Both the position numbers and the translations under genes were made by a program. A DNA stretch of 64,000 bases from Flexivirga aerilata. Lineage in GTDB: Bacteria; Actinomycetota; Actinomycetes; Actinomycetales; Dermatophilaceae. Location of the stretch: contig NZ_JABENB010000001.1 of the NCBI RefSeq assembly GCF_013002715.1, forward strand, positions 1,426,001-1,490,000. The letters run 5' to 3'. The notes under the pieces are model-generated. The model was not told the DNA's origin. It saw nothing but the letters and a program-made list of their open reading frames with translations, and ran no database searches. This document shows positions 22,198 to 34,010 of the stretch, in pieces (the first letter of the stretch is position 1; each line of letters begins with the position of its first letter).

Positions 22198-23780
22198 CGG
22201 CTCAGCCGGCTGAAGTCGCCCACGACGACGCCGGCGAGCACCACGATGATCGGCACGAAGGTCAGCACGTAACGGGAGCGGCCCTGCAACACCAGGATGA
22301 GCAGGGCGATGCCGATCGCGGACAGGGCCAACGCCAGAGTTCGCCGGTCGTAGCGGGCGAAGAGCAGCCCGACACCGAGCACCAGCAGGACCGCACACCA
22401 GAGGCCGGTGACCAGACCACTGCGCTCGTCCCACAAGCTGCCCTGCACTCGGTCCCACGGCTCCACCATCGGTGTCAGCACGGTGTGGGCGATCACCGGC
22501 TGCCACCGGTCCTCGCCCTCGCCGTAAGCCCAGAATGTCCCGTCGCCCCAGGTCCACACCTGCTTGTCCCACTCGAAACGCGCCGTGCCGGATAGGCCGC
22601 GCTGATGCCACTGATCCTCGATCACCTGCCAGGAGATCCGGTTGGTCTCATCGACCGGCTTGTTCCGGATCCTTTCGACGAGGGGGCCGTTGTACCCGCC
22701 GTACGACGGGGGATGGCCCGGCCCGTAGAGCAAGCCGCCGGCGACGAAGCTCAGCGGCGTTGCCGGGGTGACCTGATGCACCTGGTGTGCGTCGAGGCCG
22801 GCCGCGGTGCGGGCGGCTGCGCCGAGTCCGACGTATGACGCGGCGCACACACCGAGCCCTGCGGCGAACGTGAGTAGCGCGACCCCGATGCGGCGGAACG
22901 TGGCGCGGCGGGCAACCTCCACCAGGACGACGATGCCGACCGCGATCGGCACGACGATCGGCATCGGCTTGAAGACCAGGGACGCGCCGAGGCTGATGCA
23001 CGCCGCCAGCGCCAGTGCGACTCTGCGCGCCCGGATTGACGCCCGGTCGGCGGCGATCAGGAGGCACACCGCGAGGGTCAGCAGGGCCATGGTGACGATG
23101 TCGGTGTAGCCGATGATCATCCAGGGGCTGAGCCCGAGCAGGAGGAAGGCGACCAGAAGCGCCACCATGCCCGCGCGATGCCCGACCAGCCAGCGGGCAC
23201 TCAGGTAGACGCTGCCCAGGGTGACCAGCAGGCACAGTCCGTTCATCACCAGGAAGCTGCTGGTGTAACCCACGTGCACGAGCTCACCGGCTGCGCGCAC
23301 CCGCCGCGCCATCCCGAGCACGGGGATGTTGTTGGGGTAGAGCCCGAAATAGTGCTGCAGGTAGGGCGCCGGGTGGGCGGTCGACGACGCCCTGCGGATG
23401 ACGCTGGCGTCCCATGTCGGCCGATAGGTCACCGACCCCGCAATGATCACCGCCACGATCGATGCGAGCAGCGCGGTCGACAGGCCGATGATCGTCTGTC
23501 GGCGTCGAAGGGCGGGGGAGGCCGGACCGTGTGGCCTCGCGACCCACACCGTGATCGCGACGAGCGCTGTCGTCATCAGGGCCGTGACCAACGCCAGCGC
23601 TCTCGGATACCCGTTCACGGGCATCCGGGGCGTGAGCAGCACGGCGATCGCGGTGGCCGCGAATACCGCGCCGACCGCGGCCTGCAGACCGCGGCCGAGC
23701 AGTGTCGTCAGTGTCGACATTGTCGTCATTGTCGACACGCCGAAACCGGCCACTCGTCGCGTGACCTCGTGCTGGCTCAC
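22194..23780 (-). CDS. Polytopic membrane protein, GT-C glycosyltransferase-like
   Basis: 528 residues with about ten to twelve hydrophobic segments. The first extracytoplasmic loop after TM3 has TYRPTWDASVIRRAS with an acidic residue near the membrane, as in GT-C enzymes that use polyprenyl-phosphate sugars. A large soluble loop (about residues 355-440, YGPGHPPSYGGYNGPLVERI onward) precedes the last spans. The N-terminus encodes a repetitive STMTTMSTLTT. It sits between a GtrA-like gene and an exporter in a co-directional operon. I recognise the architecture, not the exact family; the substrate is unknown. Confidence 0.65.
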   Translation of the reverse strand: MSQHEVTRRVAGFGVSTMTTMSTLTTLLGRGLQAAVGAVFAATAIAVLLTPRMPVNGYPRALALVTALMTTALVAITVWVARPHGPASPALRRRQTIIGLSTALLASIVAVIIAGSVTYRPTWDASVIRRASSTAHPAPYLQHYFGLYPNNIPVLGMARRVRAAGELVHVGYTSSFLVMNGLCLLVTLGSVYLSARWLVGHRAGMVALLVAFLLLGLSPWMIIGYTDIVTMALLTLAVCLLIAADRASIRARRVALALAACISLGASLVFKPMPIVVPIAVGIVVLVEVARRATFRRIGVALLTFAAGLGVCAASYVGLGAAARTAAGLDAHQVHQVTPATPLSFVAGGLLYGPGHPPSYGGYNGPLVERIRNKPVDETNRISWQVIEDQWHQRGLSGTARFEWDKQVWTWGDGTFWAYGEGEDRWQPVIAHTVLTPMVEPWDRVQGSLWDERSGLVTGLWCAVLLVLGVGLLFARYDRRTLALALSAIGIALLILVLQGRSRYVLTFVPIIVVLAGVVVGDFSRLSR

Positions 23781-23816
23781 TCGCCCCCCCGGGGAACTGA
23801 CCTGACTGATGCTGAC

Positions 23817-24323
23817 TTAGGTTCTGCGGAAGGAGAACCGACCGTGACCCACCCAACTCCACACGGCTGTGAGAACCACGATCACCACCTGAACCGGAAC
23901 CGTAGGCAGGTCGAGCACCGTAGAGCCGAGCCACAGTAGCACCGCGTTCACCAGCAGCCCGGACAGGTAGACGGTCTCGAAGCGCACCGCGTCGCGCACC
24001 AGGTTGCCGCGCACCCGGAAGACCAGGTAGCGGTAGAGCACGAACGCCACCACGACGCTCACGATGTGCGACGAGATCAGCGTGAGCATGCTGACCGCGG
24101 TCTTGCCCAGATCGGACCCGCTGTAGAGCCGGTGGAAGACCACGAACGCACCCAGCCCGACCACCGTGTTGACCCCGCCGACGACCAGGAACGCCGTACG
24201 ACGGTCCTTCAGCAGCCGGACGATCGGGCCGGCGGGCAGATCCTCGTCCCCGGGGACGACCGGCACCCCCGACGGATCGCCGAACCCGTGATGGTGGGTC
24301 TGCTGATCCCTACCGCTCGACAA
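23817..24323 (-). CDS. GtrA-like membrane protein (putative lipid-linked sugar flippase)
   Basis: 168 residues from a TTG at 24323 inside the end of the GT2 gene (14-base overlap). A 40-residue hydrophilic lead is followed by four spans. The first is FLVVGGVNTVVGLGAFVVF and the fourth ends WSWVGHGRFSFRRT, the beginning and end typical of GtrA/PF04138. GtrA proteins work beside GtrB-type GT2 enzymes, and are thought to translocate the undecaprenyl-phosphate-sugar that GtrB makes. That pairing is exactly reproduced here. Confidence 0.87.
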   Translation of the reverse strand: MSSGRDQQTHHHGFGDPSGVPVVPGDEDLPAGPIVRLLKDRRTAFLVVGGVNTVVGLGAFVVFHRLYSGSDLGKTAVSMLTLISSHIVSVVVAFVLYRYLVFRVRGNLVRDAVRFETVYLSGLLVNAVLLWLGSTVLDLPTVPVQVVIVVLTAVWSWVGHGRFSFRRT

Positions 24324-25326
24324 CGTGGCGGTCCTCGTCGGTGGGCTGCAGTTCCGTCGCCCGCAGCGAGTCGTAGGCGACGTAGTAGGCGGGCCGTTGC
24401 TGCATCGCGTTGTAGGTGCGGCCGACGTACTCGCCGAGTATGCCGAGACAGAGCAGCTGCAGCGCGGAGAACGCAGCGACGATCACGACCGTCGACGCCC
24501 AGCCGGAGGCGACGCCGCCGTTGATCTTGCTGATCACCACGTAGATCATCAGCAGGATCGCGACCGCGAAACCGATGACGCTGAACCACGAGGCCAGGCG
24601 CAAGGGCGCCAGTGAGAAGCCGGTGACGGAGTCGACGCTCAGCCGGATCATCTTGGAGAGCGGGTACTTGGATTCGCCGGCTGCTCGCTCGTCGCGGCGA
24701 TAGCCGACGGTGGTGGAGGGGAAGCCCAGCGTCGGCACGACCAGCCGCAGCACCCGGTTGTTCTCCGGGAGGGCGTTGACCGCGTCGACGGTGGCCCGCG
24801 ACATCAGCCGGAAGTCGCCCGCGTCATGCGAGATGTCGAGCTTGGACAGTCGTCGCATCAGGCGGTAGAACGCGCCGGCGGTGTGCCGCTTGAAGGCGGA
24901 GTCGGTGCTGCGGTCGGTGCGCACGCCGTACACGACGTCGACGTCCTGCTCGAGCGCCGCGTGATACATGTCGGCGATGGTCTCCGGCGGGTCTTGCAGG
25001 TCGGCGTCGATGGTGACGATCCACTCGCCGCGCGCCGCGAGCAGTCCGGCCGAGATGGCCGCCTGGTGGCCGGCGTTGGCGCGAAGGCGCACCACGCGAA
25101 GTTGTGGCCAGTCCCGCAGGAAGCGCTGCAGCAGCACGGGGGTGGCGTCCTTCGACCCGTCGTCGACGGCCACCACTTCGTAGTCGGCCTGCAGCCCGTC
25201 GAGCACGGGACGCATCCGGTCGACGAACAACGGCAGGACATCCTCCTCGTTGTACATCGGGACGACGACGGTCAACGCGGGGGACGGTCCGATATCGGTG
25301 CTGCTCAAGGGCGTGTCAACTTCCAT
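24310..25326 (-). CDS. Glycosyltransferase family 2, GtrB/dolichol-phosphate-mannose-synthase-like
   Basis: 338 residues from ATG 25326, overlapping the upstream gene by 22 bases. The GT-A domain begins TVVVPMYNEEDVLPLFVDRM. The nucleotide-sugar/metal site is DADLQDPPE, and HDAGDFRLMSR follows in the acceptor region. Two C-terminal spans (about residues 240-263 and 275-300) anchor it, as in GtrB. The expected reaction is transfer of a hexose from a nucleotide sugar to polyprenyl phosphate on the cytoplasmic face. The next gene encodes the GtrA partner. Confidence 0.92.
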   Translation of the reverse strand: MEVDTPLSSTDIGPSPALTVVVPMYNEEDVLPLFVDRMRPVLDGLQADYEVVAVDDGSKDATPVLLQRFLRDWPQLRVVRLRANAGHQAAISAGLLAARGEWIVTIDADLQDPPETIADMYHAALEQDVDVVYGVRTDRSTDSAFKRHTAGAFYRLMRRLSKLDISHDAGDFRLMSRATVDAVNALPENNRVLRLVVPTLGFPSTTVGYRRDERAAGESKYPLSKMIRLSVDSVTGFSLAPLRLASWFSVIGFAVAILLMIYVVISKINGGVASGWASTVVIVAAFSALQLLCLGILGEYVGRTYNAMQQRPAYYVAYDSLRATELQPTDEDRHVVER

Positions 25327-27572
25327 GCTGATGCGGTGCTGTTCTGGTACATCTCGGTGGCGAAGGGTCGCAGGTCCACCGACGGCGAGGTGCGCTTGTC
25401 GACATACACCCAACGCACTCCTTCATCCCACAGCGCGCGTGCCGCATGGGATGTCGGCGCTGTGTAGAAGCTGTCGTTGAGAGCGAGCAATGCGGGGTCG
25501 AAGAACGGAGCGGTGATCGAGGTGCGTCCCTCGACGTACTTCGCTGTGATGGTAGGAGCGTAGCCCCACCCCTCGACCAGCATCTGCCGACCCGAGTATG
25601 CCGCGACGACGTATCGCCGGCTCTCGCAGACGCCGCGCACCGGCCGGATCGTGGTGCAGTGCCGGTTGGTCATCACCAGGTCGTCCGGGGCGGAGTGGTT
25701 GCCGATGAACGTCGCGGCGTCGAGCTCGCCCTGGGTCACCGCGCCGGCCCGGGCGGCGGATCCGGGTCTGGACGGGGGTATGTCGGTGTCGCGCAGGCTC
25801 TGCACCAGCGAGACGACGCCGGTCAGGACGAGCGCACCGGCGCCCACCACGCACGCCGTCATGATGCGCTGGCGGCGGTCCAGCAGCGCGACGAGCACGC
25901 CGGCCGCGGCACAGATCAGCAACCCGATGAGGATCACCATGAATGGCCCGCTCGGGCGGTGCGGGTGGATGGTCACCAGCGCGACTGGCAGGCGCCAGGC
26001 CAGCACACCGGCGGCGACGGCGGCAACGGCGGCGGCCGCGATCTGCACCGCCGGCCGGCCGCGCAACCAGACGTAGAGTCCGGCGCCGCTCAGCACCGCG
26101 GCCAGCGGGATCGCCTGGATGCGGAAGTAGTTCTGGCTGAGGCCCGGCTGCACGAAGAGCGCCGGGCCGAAGGCGCCCGCGATGGCGCCGCCGAGGATGA
26201 CCCACACCATCGGGTCGCGCCGGCCGAGTTCGCGGTCCGGTCGGAGCAGCAGCGCCACGCCCAGGCCGGCCTTGCTGAGACCCCAGACGACCATGAAGAG
26301 GCCGCCGGCGACCAGGAGCCAGGTCGACTGGCTGCCACCGATCGCCGAGATGGGCCAGCTGCGTTGCACCGCTTCCCGCGGGTTGAGTGCGAGGCCGTCG
26401 GTCGACCCGTTGAAGATCACCTTCATCGACACCAGCAGCCCGGCGGTCACCAGGACGAAATCGGTGATGAGCGGCCGCACGTCCCGCCGGGACCAGAGCA
26501 ACGCGGCGACGACGGCCAGCGCGAGGCCGGCCACCACGAGCGGGGTCGCCGAGCCTTTCGCGCCGGCCGCGACGACCGCGAGCGCCACGACACCGACGGC
26601 GCTGCCGATGCCGCGCTCCCCGCGCACCCGGATCGCCACCAGCGAGACGAGGGCCAGGAGCACGATGAGGCTCGGGGCAAGTGTCGGGGACTCCGGCGTG
26701 ATCGGGCCGGCGTTGCCGGTCGTGTGCCACAGGTTGATGTAGTTGGACCACATCGCGACGAGTACGGCGATGGTCGCGGCGAGCGCGCTGCCGGTCACCC
26801 GCAGGGCCAGCGCAGCGATGGCGCCGACCGCGACCACCGGCAGCACTGCCGGCGCGAAACGCAGGACGACCTCGGCGGCCGGCACGCCGGCGACCGACGA
26901 CAGCTGACCCATCCAGGCGTGGGTGAACCAGTGATAGTCGAAGCTCTCGTCGACGATCATCGGCCAGTTGGCCGGACCGCGGAAGCGGAGCTCGTTGGTC
27001 ATCGCGATCTGGAAGTACTGGTCGACGTGCGGCAGCCCGGACGGGGCCGGCCAGTCCAGGCGGTTCTGCCGGAAGTAGGTCCTCAGCCCGCGCACCGCGC
27101 CGAGTGCCGCAAAGCCCATCACGAGCGGCAGCCACCAGGGGGAGGGGCTCCACTCGGCGTGCACGATGCGGCGGCGCGTGGCCGGGACCGCGAGCAACGC
27201 GACCGTGATCGCCACCGGCAGGCCCGCGCTCACCAGCGCGCTGTCGGCATACCCGCCGATCACCTGGGCCGGCACGCTCACCGCGAACCCGGCGGCGAAA
27301 CCGCAGGCGAGGTCCTCGATCAGCCAGCCCGCCCGGGGGCGCACGCTGCGCCACAGGAGTATGCCGGGCAGCCACTGCAACAGCACGAGCGCGACGACGA
27401 GACGCAGCAGCGACGCCGCCGGCAGCCCGGCGTGGACCGCGTAGCCGCAGAAGACGGCGAGTGCTCCGAGCAGGACGGCCGCGGTCCAGATGTCGCCCCA
27501 CCAGCCGGTGATGCGAGGTGCGGTCAGGCCACGCGAGGCGGTCAGCTTCGGCGTGGTCGTCCCGTCGGTCAC
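25305..27572 (-). CDS. Large polytopic membrane protein, GT-C-like, with C-terminal extracytoplasmic domain
   Basis: 755 residues from a GTG at 27572 overlapping the methyltransferase stop as GTGA. About fourteen hydrophobic segments cover residues 25-620. A loop with PHVDQYFQIAMTNELRFRG and SFDYHWFTHAWMGQ near residues 220-265 has the acidic/aromatic character of polyprenyl-sugar-dependent GT-C enzymes. The last 150 residues are soluble (AATFIGNHSAPDDLVMTNRH, then GWGYAPTITAKYVEGRT). Such proteins transfer sugars from lipid carriers to envelope glycans or proteins. The exact family is not recognised. Confidence 0.68.
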   Translation of the reverse strand: MTDGTTTPKLTASRGLTAPRITGWWGDIWTAAVLLGALAVFCGYAVHAGLPAASLLRLVVALVLLQWLPGILLWRSVRPRAGWLIEDLACGFAAGFAVSVPAQVIGGYADSALVSAGLPVAITVALLAVPATRRRIVHAEWSPSPWWLPLVMGFAALGAVRGLRTYFRQNRLDWPAPSGLPHVDQYFQIAMTNELRFRGPANWPMIVDESFDYHWFTHAWMGQLSSVAGVPAAEVVLRFAPAVLPVVAVGAIAALALRVTGSALAATIAVLVAMWSNYINLWHTTGNAGPITPESPTLAPSLIVLLALVSLVAIRVRGERGIGSAVGVVALAVVAAGAKGSATPLVVAGLALAVVAALLWSRRDVRPLITDFVLVTAGLLVSMKVIFNGSTDGLALNPREAVQRSWPISAIGGSQSTWLLVAGGLFMVVWGLSKAGLGVALLLRPDRELGRRDPMVWVILGGAIAGAFGPALFVQPGLSQNYFRIQAIPLAAVLSGAGLYVWLRGRPAVQIAAAAVAAVAAGVLAWRLPVALVTIHPHRPSGPFMVILIGLLICAAAGVLVALLDRRQRIMTACVVGAGALVLTGVVSLVQSLRDTDIPPSRPGSAARAGAVTQGELDAATFIGNHSAPDDLVMTNRHCTTIRPVRGVCESRRYVVAAYSGRQMLVEGWGYAPTITAKYVEGRTSITAPFFDPALLALNDSFYTAPTSHAARALWDEGVRWVYVDKRTSPSVDLRPFATEMYQNSTASAWKLTRP

Positions 27573-28261
27573 GGCCGGTGAGCCTTGACCCAGAACGACA
27601 CTCCGGGCAGGGATCGGACCGGCAGGAAGCGCTCGGCGGTGACGATGCTGCGCAGCGCGGCGTTGACCACCGGCGACGGCCGGTCCAGGTCGCTGCCCTC
27701 GCTCGTACGGCGGCGCAGCGCGACCGCCGGTCGCAGCAGCACCATCCACGAGCGGCACTCGTCGACCACGAGCCCGTTGCGCTCCAGCACCGCGAGCAAC
27801 GACTCGCGGGTGTAGCGGCGCACGTGGTTGACGGCGACGTCGTGCGACGACCACAGCTTCGGATCGGCGGGCACGGCGATGATCGCGGTGCCGCCCGGCC
27901 GCAGCACGCGGTGGATGTTGCGCACGGCAGCGTCGTCGTCCTCGATGTGCTCGATCATGTCCAGCGCGGTGACCAGGTCGAAGGACTCGTCGGCGAGAGG
28001 GAGCGCGGTGGCGTCCGCACGGGCGACCCGCAGACCACGGGATGCGGCGACCTCGGCGCCGTCCTGGCCGTACTCCAGGGCGATCGCCCGCCAGCCGCGG
28101 TCGATCAGCACCCTGGTGTTACCACCGCCCGCGGCACCCACGTCGCAGGCATCGCCGGGGGTCAGGTCACGGACGAGCCGCCCCAGCAGATGACGACGCT
28201 CGGCATACCACCAGTGCCAGTCCTCGACGGCGGTGAGCTTGCGTACCTCATGGCCTTCCAC
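27569..28261 (-). CDS. Class I SAM-dependent methyltransferase
   Basis: About 230 residues from GTG 28261, chosen because AGGG lies eight bases upstream; GTG 28270 is an alternative. Motif I is CDVGAAGGGNTRVL, followed by IALEYGQDG, and the Methyltransf_11 post-motif reads ALDMIEHIEDDDAAVRNIHR/VLRPGGTAIIAVPAD. It begins VEGHEVRKLTAVEDWHWWYA, a start common in methyltransferases of glycan gene clusters. First gene of the six-gene minus-strand operon and divergent from rpsL. The open frame extends 249 bases further upstream through the rpsL promoter without family similarity. Confidence 0.83.
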   Translation of the reverse strand: MEGHEVRKLTAVEDWHWWYAERRHLLGRLVRDLTPGDACDVGAAGGGNTRVLIDRGWRAIALEYGQDGAEVAASRGLRVARADATALPLADESFDLVTALDMIEHIEDDDAAVRNIHRVLRPGGTAIIAVPADPKLWSSHDVAVNHVRRYTRESLLAVLERNGLVVDECRSWMVLLRPAVALRRRTSEGSDLDRPSPVVNAALRSIVTAERFLPVRSLPGVSFWVKAHRP

Positions 28262-28577
28262 GGCCGACACCCTAACGGCCGACGATGGAAGTCTCCTGCA
28301 TTCGCACCTTCCCCGAGCGTTCGCCGATTTTGCGGGTATCTGCGGGCCCGGTAGCATTGTGGACCGTGCGTGGGCTCTGCCCTGCCCGCTGGTCGCGGGC
28401 ACCAGGCCGCCACACGCTCTCGCCGGGCAGCCAGCAGGTTGGGAAGTGCGGGGGAGAGCGCCGGTCCGACACTCCCGACCGCGGGGGTCGTAGCGACCGG
28501 TCAACACCAAGGAGTCGGCAGCGTGGTCACGGCCGCGCGTCGACGGACAAGATTCGATCAGTTACGGAGACAGTAGG
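28262..28577 (+). promoter_or_regulatory. rpsL (str operon) upstream region with candidate promoter
   Basis: 316 bases between the divergent methyltransferase and rpsL. TTTGCG (28329-28334), 17 bases, TAGCAT (28352-28357) is a plausible promoter, giving a leader of about 215 bases. GGAGACAGTAGG before the TTG provides the ribosome site. No further gene is seen. Confidence 0.45.
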
Positions 28578-28952
28578 TTGCCTACAATCAACCAGCTCGT
28601 CCGCAAGGGTCGGCAGGACAAGATCGCCAAGGTCAAGACGCCGGCCCTCAAGGGCAGCCCCCAGCGACGCGGTGTGTGCACCCGCGTCTACACCACCACC
28701 CCGAAGAAGCCGAACTCCGCGCTGCGCAAGGTCGCCCGCGTCCGGCTCACCTCGGGCATCGAGGTCACGGCATACATCCCGGGCGTCGGCCACAACCTGC
28801 AGGAGCACTCGATCGTGCTCGTGCGTGGCGGCCGTGTGAAGGACCTGCCGGGTGTGCGTTACAAGATCATCCGCGGCTCGCTCGACACCCAGGGTGTCAA
28901 GGGCCGTCAGCAGGCCCGGTCCCGCTACGGCGCGAAGAAGGAGAAGAAGTAA
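28578..28952 (+). CDS. rpsL: 30S ribosomal protein S12
   Basis: 124 residues from a TTG at 28578 (GGAG seven bases upstream), reading [19 protein letters not shown]12 lines the decoding centre. The streptomycin-contact residues are the wild-type Lys43 (TTPKKPNSA) and Lys88 ([12 protein letters not shown]), so no streptomycin-resistance substitution is seen. The TAA stop shares its last base with the rpsG ATG. Confidence 0.97.
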   Translation: MPTINQLVRKGRQDKIAKVKTPALKGSPQRRGVCTRVYTTTPKKPNSALRKVARVRLTSGIEVTAYIPGVGHNLQEHSIVLVRGGRVKDLPGVRYKIIRGSLDTQGVKGRQQARSRYGAKKEKK

Positions 28953-29422
28953 TGCCTCGTAAGGGCCCCGCTCCGAAGCGCGCTCTCGTCGTCGACCCGG
29001 TCTACGGTTCGCCGCTGGTCACCCAGCTGGTCAACAAGATCCTGCTCGACGGGAAGAAATCGGTCGCCGAGCGCATTGTCTATGGTGCGCTCGAAGGCTG
29101 CCGTGACAAGACCGGCACCGACCCCGTCGTGACCCTGAAGCGGGCGCTCGACAACGTCAAGCCGAGCCTCGAGGTCAAGAGCCGCCGCGTCGGCGGTGCG
29201 ACCTACCAGGTCCCGGTCGAGGTCAAGCCCGGCCGCGCCACGACCCTCTCGTTGCGTTGGCTGGTCGGTTACGCCCGCCAGCGTCGTGAGAAGACGATGA
29301 CCGAGCGCCTCATGAACGAGATCCTCGACGCCAGCAACGGGCTGGGCGCCGCGGTGAAGCGTCGTGAGGACACCCACAAGATGGCCGAGTCCAACCGGGC
29401 CTTCGCGCACTACCGCTGGTGA
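28952..29422 (+). CDS. rpsG: 30S ribosomal protein S7
   Basis: 156 residues, [21 protein letters not shown]7 nucleates assembly of the 30S head and contacts mRNA and tRNA at the exit site. The conserved [13 protein letters not shown] and the C-terminal [11 protein letters not shown] are present. The start shares one base with the rpsL stop; the frame also opens earlier inside rpsL, without meaning. A G+C-rich hairpin follows before fusA. Confidence 0.97.
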   Translation: MPRKGPAPKRALVVDPVYGSPLVTQLVNKILLDGKKSVAERIVYGALEGCRDKTGTDPVVTLKRALDNVKPSLEVKSRRVGGATYQVPVEVKPGRATTLSLRWLVGYARQRREKTMTERLMNEILDASNGLGAAVKRREDTHKMAESNRAFAHYRW

Positions 29423-29432
29423 CAGCGACCGT

Positions 29433-29464
29433 GGCGGCTCCGTCGTTCGTATGACGGGGCCGCC
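29433..29464 (+). terminator. Hairpin between rpsG and fusA
   Basis: GGCGGCTCCGTC and GACGGGGCCGCC form a 12-pair stem (one mismatch or wobble) around GTTCGTAT. The loop and right arm include GTATGAC. No T run follows, so attenuation or processing is likelier than full termination. Confidence 0.5.
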
Positions 29465-29552
29465 GCGGAGCCGGCGCATCGCGCGAGGGCGCGGCTGCCG
29501 GCATACCGAAACCCCGAGTTACTCCACGTAAGCAGAGACGAGAAGAGACACC

Positions 29553-31658
<2,106 letters not shown>

Positions 31659-31669
31659 CGGTGCGGCGT

Positions 31670-31703
31670 CTGCGCCATACGAATTGAACGTCGTATGGCG
31701 CAG
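31670..31703 (+). repeat. fusA-tuf intergenic hairpin built from two GTATGNC motifs
   Basis: CTGCGCCATACGA and TCGTATGGCGCAG form a perfect 13-bp stem around an eight-base loop, 12 bases after the fusA stop. No T run. It may separate fusA from tuf expression. Confidence 0.7.
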
Positions 31704-31747
31704 CGCTTATCGTCAGCCCGGTTTGTAGAAAGAAGCAAAATTCAGGC

Positions 31748-31810
31748 GCGTCGATGACAGCAGGGGCTCGCGAAGCGAAGCGAGCGGGGCCCTACGCGCG
31801 GAATCGACGC
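31748..31810 (+). promoter_or_regulatory. Structured tuf leader element
   Basis: A nested fold: outer arms GCGTCGAT (31748-31755) and ATCGACGC (31803-31810) enclose GCTCGC-gaagcgaa-GCGAGC and flanking G/C tracts. It ends 56 bases before the tuf GTG, ahead of the ribosome site GGAGGA. It looks like a folded 5' UTR; the function is not known to me. Confidence 0.45.
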
Positions 31811-31866
31811 AAACAAACACGGCGCCGCCCCGGCGCTGAAGCAAGTCCTTGAAGGAGGACCCCAAA

Positions 31867-33060
<1,194 letters not shown>

Positions 33061-33077
33061 TCTTGCGCTGAACGGCT

Positions 33078-33115
33078 GAAAGGCCCCGGATCTCACCAGA
33101 GATCCGGGGCCTTTC
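33078..33115 (+). terminator. Strong terminator after tuf
   Basis: Perfect 17-bp stem (GAAAGGCCCCGGATCTC with its complement), four-base loop ACCA, TTTC at the 3' side. Possibly shared with the convergent methyltransferase gene. Confidence 0.9.
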
Positions 33116-33130
33116 GCATGCCCGGGCTGG

Positions 33131-33940
33131 TCAGCCGCGCAGGTTGTACGCCGCGCGGGTGTACATCGCGATGCCGGCGGAGACCGAGACGTTGAGCGAC
33201 TCGGCGTCGGGGTTCATCGGGATCGAGACCTCGAGCGCGGACCCCTGGTGGAGTTCGCTCGACGGGCCGAAGCGCTCACTGCCGAGCACCAACGCCAGCC
33301 GGTCGGGTATGTCGGCAAGCTCCTCCAGCTCGGTCTCCGCGTGTGCGTCGAAGGTCGCGAGGCGCACCCCGGTCGCCTGGTCCTGCAGGAACGACGCGAG
33401 CTGCTGGCGGGTGGCGAGGATGACCGGCAGCGAGAAGACGTAGCCGCGGCTGGCCCGCACCAGGCGGCGGTCGGCGATGGACGGCAGGTCGCTGTCGATG
33501 AGGACCACGGCGCTCACCCCGAAGGCGAAGCTGCTGCGGATGATCGCCCCGATGTTGCCGACGATCTTCACCCCGTCGAGCACGACCAGGTCCTGCCTGC
33601 TGTCCGCGACGTCACGCAGCCGCGCCGGCTTCGGCAGGTGGGCGATGCCGAAGACCTTCGGCTTCTTCTCGATCTTGAAGATCTCACCGGCGAGTTCCGT
33701 GCTGAGCAGCCGCACCGGAATCTGCCTGTCATCACACGCTTGCCGGATCTCGTCCGGGAAGTCGGCGGTCTGCAGCCCGTAGACCTCCACGAAGACCAGG
33801 CCCGACCGGATCGCCTGCAGCAGCGGGTCGAAGTCCTCGATCAACAGGCTGCGGACCGGGCCTCGCGCCTTACGGTTGAGGTCGGTCAGCCGCTGCACGG
33901 CCGGGTCGGATCGGTCGGTGATGAGTTCCAGGTCGGTCAC
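33131..33940 (-). CDS. Tsr/NshR-like 23S rRNA (adenosine-2'-O)-methyltransferase, thiopeptide resistance family
   Basis: 269 residues from GTG 33940, the same length as the Streptomyces azureus thiostrepton-resistance enzyme as I remember it. Near-identical blocks include SDPAVQR near the start, LIEDFDPLL, VFVEVYG, VVLDGVKIVGNIGAIIRSSF, SIADRRLVRASRGYVFSLPV and ESLNVSVSAGIAM. The C-terminal SpoU/TrmH knot motifs are intact. Family members 2'-O-methylate A1067 in the L11-binding GTPase centre, blocking thiostrepton and related thiopeptides. No ribosome site precedes the GTG, and TACGAT ends five bases before it, so the transcript may be nearly leaderless. Convergent to tuf, divergent from an ArsR-MFS pair. 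Confidence 0.88.
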   Translation of the reverse strand: MTDLELITDRSDPAVQRLTDLNRKARGPVRSLLIEDFDPLLQAIRSGLVFVEVYGLQTADFPDEIRQACDDRQIPVRLLSTELAGEIFKIEKKPKVFGIAHLPKPARLRDVADSRQDLVVLDGVKIVGNIGAIIRSSFAFGVSAVVLIDSDLPSIADRRLVRASRGYVFSLPVILATRQQLASFLQDQATGVRLATFDAHAETELEELADIPDRLALVLGSERFGPSSELHQGSALEVSIPMNPDAESLNVSVSAGIAMYTRAAYNLRG

Positions 33941-33962
33941 CGTCGAATCGTACGGGAGACTT

Positions 33963-33982
33963 ATACAAGTACTCTTGTGTAT
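33963..33982. promoter_or_regulatory. Inverted repeat between the Tsr-like gene and the ArsR gene, candidate operator
   Basis: ATACAAG-TACT-CTTGTGTAT: 5-bp perfect ACAAG/CTTGT arms, flanked by near-symmetric ATA/TAT. A/T-rich in a G+C-rich neighbourhood and in the divergent promoter region. Likely bound by the adjacent winged-helix regulator; this is inference. Confidence 0.5.
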
Positions 33983-34010
33983 GCCGTGGCTGCCCGCGAC
34001 GCTTGCAGTC

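Noticed and set aside
23700..23745. The repetitive GTCGTCA/TGTCGACA stretch as a separate regulatory repeat
   Set aside because: It lies within the coding sequence of the 528-residue membrane protein, encoding STMTTMSTLTT; the repetition follows from alternating Thr/Ser/Met codons.
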